A stretch of 8,128 nucleotides of DNA from Gammaproteobacteria bacterium (lineage in GTDB: Bacteria; Pseudomonadota; Gammaproteobacteria; Pseudomonadales; Azotimanducaceae). The notes under the pieces were generated by a model. The model saw only the letters and a list, made by a program, of their open reading frames with translations, was not told where the DNA came from and searched no databases. Shown piece after piece: positions 5,875 to 8,128 of the stretch. Every line of letters starts with the position of its first letter. The first letter of the stretch is position 1. The position numbers were made by a program, and so were the translations under genes. The DNA lies in the NCBI GenBank assembly GCA_002712135.1, contig PASO01000023.1, positions 34,933-43,060 on the forward strand, read 5' to 3'.

Positions 5875-7478
5875 TGACCAAAGCCCTAGGCTTCATCGAT
5901 GCAGCAAACAGAATCGTTACTAGGGGACTGCAGTTTACTCGGAATAAATGCCTCACAGAGGGCAAGTTTGACGCAGCGAAAATGGATGATCATCAACAGG
6001 CTATTTATAGCCTCGCTGTGTCAGCCAGCGAACTGCAGGCCGCGCGTGTCATGTTGCAATATGCTGATAGTCAGACGGATTTCGAAAAACGCCTGGCTGA
6101 GGGTTTTGCGGCAGATGCTATTCACTCTGTCTACTCCAGGTTGTTCCCCATAATAGTAGAACAGGGTTGGCCAGAGGGACTGGCCAGCTTCGTGAGAGCT
6201 ACGCTGACGATAGAAAACCTTACGAATCTAGGAAAGGAGATAACTAGCCGAAACGGCGATGTCGGCAATCGAGCCTTCGACGAAGAGAAGACTCTGATGG
6301 CTGCGACATTTGCACAATTCGCAGACGACATTGTTGCGCCGCTCGCTGAGAATATCCATCGTTATAACTTGGCCATTCCGGATAGCATACTAAATGGAAT
6401 TAGAGAGCTGGGCTGTTTTGGGCTCAGTGTGCCGCAGCGTTATAACGGCCTATTGCCAGATGACCAGGAAGACAGTCTCGGTATGATTGTTGTCACGGAA
6501 GAATTATCACGCGCTTCACTCGGCGGTGCAGGAAGCCTAATTACGCGACCGGAGATTATGGCACGTGCCTTATTGGAAGGGGGTACTGAAGAACAGAAGA
6601 CTTACTGGTTGCCGAAGCTTGCCGCCGGTAATCCTCTTTGTGCGATCGCCATTACAGAACCAGACTTTGGTTCGGATGTCGCCTCGATGCGCCTTAAAGC
6701 CACCGCAACGGGGGATGGATGGATACTAGATGGTTCAAAAAGTTGGTCTACCTTTGCGGGCAAGGCCGGCGTCTTGCTTGTACTGGCAAGAACAAACCCA
6801 GATCTAAGCCTTGGTCACCGGGGTTTAAGTTTGTTTATGGTCGAAAAGCCTTCCTTTGATGAAGAAGCGTTCGAAGTAAAACAATCATCAGGAGGTAAAT
6901 TATCAGGCAAAGCAATTCCAACAGTTGGTTATCGAGGCATGCATTCCTACCAGCTATTCTTTGATAATTATTTGGTCCCTAGTACGCACCTAATTGGAGA
7001 GGGGCAGGGTGTTGGCAAAGGATTCTACTTCACGATGCGAGGTTTTACCGGGGGACGGATTCAAACAGCTGCTCGCGCGTGTGGCGTCATGCAGGGCGCA
7101 ATTGACAAGTCAGTGCGCTACACTCGGGAGCGTCTGGTGTTTGGCAAACCAGTCGGCGATTATCAGCTTTCGCAAGTGAAATTTGCCCGCATGGCCATGT
7201 ACCTTTGTGCTTCTAGGCAATTTACCTACGCTGTAGGCCGACTGATGGATCAGGGCAGCGGGCAGATGGAAGCAAGCCTAGTAAAGCTGTTCGCTTGTCG
7301 TGCTGCAGAATGGATTACCCGTGAAGCTATGCAGCTACATGGCGGTATGGGGTATGCCGAAGAAACAGACGTGAGCCGTTATTGGTTAGATGCTCGTGTA
7401 CTTTCCATTTTCGAAGGAACGGAAGAAACTCTAGCCCTGAAGGTGGTAGGCCGTAACCTGCTCGAAAACTCCGTATAA
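5874..7478 (+). CDS. mcd: Acyl-CoA dehydrogenase resembling (2S)-methylsuccinyl-CoA dehydrogenase
   Basis: FAD-dependent cytosolic enzyme; methylsuccinyl-CoA dehydrogenase oxidises (2S)-methylsuccinyl-CoA to mesaconyl-CoA in the ethylmalonyl-CoA pathway, normally passing electrons to ETF. The 534 residues are longer than the usual 380-400: about 1-135 form an extra helical N-terminal region (containing DDHQQAIYSLA, 38-48), a hallmark of Mcd. The standard fold follows: mostly helical domain (135-255), AITEPDFGSD (259-268), DGSKSWST (286-293), the second helical domain with YTRERLVFGKPV (416-427), and QLHGGMGYAEE (487-497). The IFEGTEE motif places the probable catalytic base at E514; the ending LALKVVGRNLLE also fits Mcd as I recall it. 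GGAG (5861-5864) precedes the ATG by nine bases, and TAATG overlap with the upstream gene implies translational coupling. The class is firm; the substrate is inferred from the extension and C-terminus and could be another branched or short acyl-CoA. Confidence 0.78.
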   Translation: MTKALGFIDAANRIVTRGLQFTRNKCLTEGKFDAAKMDDHQQAIYSLAVSASELQAARVMLQYADSQTDFEKRLAEGFAADAIHSVYSRLFPIIVEQGWPEGLASFVRATLTIENLTNLGKEITSRNGDVGNRAFDEEKTLMAATFAQFADDIVAPLAENIHRYNLAIPDSILNGIRELGCFGLSVPQRYNGLLPDDQEDSLGMIVVTEELSRASLGGAGSLITRPEIMARALLEGGTEEQKTYWLPKLAAGNPLCAIAITEPDFGSDVASMRLKATATGDGWILDGSKSWSTFAGKAGVLLVLARTNPDLSLGHRGLSLFMVEKPSFDEEAFEVKQSSGGKLSGKAIPTVGYRGMHSYQLFFDNYLVPSTHLIGEGQGVGKGFYFTMRGFTGGRIQTAARACGVMQGAIDKSVRYTRERLVFGKPVGDYQLSQVKFARMAMYLCASRQFTYAVGRLMDQGSGQMEASLVKLFACRAAEWITREAMQLHGGMGYAEETDVSRYWLDARVLSIFEGTEETLALKVVGRNLLENSV

Positions 7479-7524
7479 GCTGACGCTACTTTTTACCTAG
7501 AGAACAGACAAACCTCAGTATTAT

Positions 7525-8128
7525 CTAACCTGGGCTATGGCGCGGCGCAGAAACAGGGGGCAGCGGGCTTTGCGTCAATGCTTTTGCAACAACATCTGGC
7601 AATCCCAACATGCGAAGAATATAGCGTATTGCATTGTCTGTGGCCTTAGGCGCCAATCTCCCGTGTGCGATCTCTAAATTGACATGGTCCACCATGCCGG
7701 CGATCAGGCTTTGTGCAAAGTAACTATCTTCTACCTTAAATCTACCCGCCTTAACGCCTCTTTGTATGTCTTTAAGACAATCAGAATCCTTTTGACGAAG
7801 TTCAACTCGCCCAAGCAGCCCCGAGAACGAGAGAAATGTTCTCCATTGCTCGTTATATTGTGACTGATAGAAATAGTATTTGAGTGTTGTGGCCACCACC
7901 ATGGCAGGATCCTTTAATCTGGATCTTGTTTCTTCTATTTCCTCAGCGAATTGACGTCTATAGTCATCGATCACAGCTTCAAATACGTCTTGTTTGGTCA
8001 CAAAGTAGTTGTAGAAGGTACCAGTCGCAACGCCAGCTCGATTGGTAATGTTCTTGATTGAGATCTTTTCGTGGCCTCGCTCGAATACAAGTTCTCTAGC
8101 CGCCTTAAGAAGCACATCGCGGGTTTTA
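7525..8128 (-). CDS. TetR-family transcriptional regulator, 5' end cut by the window edge
   Basis: DNA-binding repressor-type protein; the N-terminal helix-turn-helix binds operators and the C-terminal helical domain usually binds a ligand such as an acyl-CoA or small hydrophobic molecule. The N-terminal part shows ARELVFERGHEKISIK, then TNRAGVATGTFYNYF, then TKQDVFEAV, the classic TetR pattern with the recognition helix around VATGTFYNYF. The rest is helical and ends near AGMVDHVNLEIAHG and YILRMLGLP. The frame stays open to the window edge: the codons before the GTG at 8115-8113 read KTRD, the usual lead-in to TetR helix 1, so that GTG is an internal valine and the true start lies beyond 8128. 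It converges on the dehydrogenase with 46 bases between stop codons and no clear terminator. Regulation of the DUF6986-mcd operon is plausible from position but not shown by a recognisable operator. Confidence 0.9.
   Translation of the reverse strand, partial: KTRDVLLKAARELVFERGHEKISIKNITNRAGVATGTFYNYFVTKQDVFEAVIDDYRRQFAEEIEETRSRLKDPAMVVATTLKYYFYQSQYNEQWRTFLSFSGLLGRVELRQKDSDCLKDIQRGVKAGRFKVEDSYFAQSLIAGMVDHVNLEIAHGRLAPKATDNAIRYILRMLGLPDVVAKALTQSPLPPVSAPRHSPG

Noticed and set aside
7479..7524. Possible bidirectional terminator between the convergent dehydrogenase and TetR genes
   Set aside because: The best stem (CTCAG/CTGGG) has five pairs including a wobble and extends into the TetR gene, with no U-run; not supported.
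1..8128. CRISPR arrays, insertion sequences, tRNA or rRNA genes
   Set aside because: No regularly spaced repeats, no transposase-like product or paired terminal repeats, and no cloverleaf or rRNA-like segment was seen on either strand by eye.

Overview
The window looks like chromosomal DNA of a proteobacterium, most likely a gammaproteobacterium. The evidence is an aerobic coproporphyrinogen oxidase (HemF) and a YbdL-type aminotransferase, both close in length and motifs to their Escherichia coli relatives. Base composition is moderate. About 1.3 kb of the left part is non-coding or decayed, so this side is probably a rearranged or eroding stretch. No tRNA, rRNA, insertion sequence or CRISPR array was seen. 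The taxonomic statement is an inference from protein resemblance, not from a marker gene.

Layout. Positions 1-437 hold at most a 33-codon frame that may be the stub of a truncated gene. Positions 438-1487 (minus) encode a MraY-like lipid-carrier phosphosugar transferase. It stands alone, starts with TTG, and has an altered His motif (HDH instead of HHH). Positions 1660-2139 (plus) are a decayed pyruvate kinase gene: the N-terminal part and a piece of the C-terminal domain survive, with a frameshift and the whole catalytic middle missing. Positions 2262-4375 (minus) hold hemF followed 47 bases downstream by a methionine-type aminotransferase, probably one transcript. A possible hairpin pairs the end of hemF with the ribosome binding site of the aminotransferase. 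Divergent from hemF, positions 4459-7478 (plus) hold a tight two-gene operon: a DUF6986 protein of the CitE/HpcH-like lyase superfamily, then an acyl-CoA dehydrogenase with a long N-terminal extension that resembles (2S)-methylsuccinyl-CoA dehydrogenase. They overlap by one base (TAATG). A convergent TetR-family regulator (7525 to beyond the right edge) closes the window; its 5' end is cut off.

How the genes may work together. The most interesting part is the lyase-like plus Mcd-like pair. In the ethylmalonyl-CoA pathway, methylsuccinyl-CoA dehydrogenase makes mesaconyl-CoA, and after hydration a CitE-family lyase splits beta-methylmalyl-CoA into glyoxylate and propionyl-CoA. A translationally coupled pair of an uncharacterised CitE-like protein and an Mcd-like dehydrogenase suggests a branched C5-dicarboxyl-CoA module with an unusual lyase, possibly controlled by the adjacent TetR protein. 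That link is inference: no crotonyl-CoA carboxylase/reductase, mutase or mesaconyl-CoA hydratase is visible here. HemF and the aminotransferase are ordinary housekeeping functions sharing the divergent promoter region.
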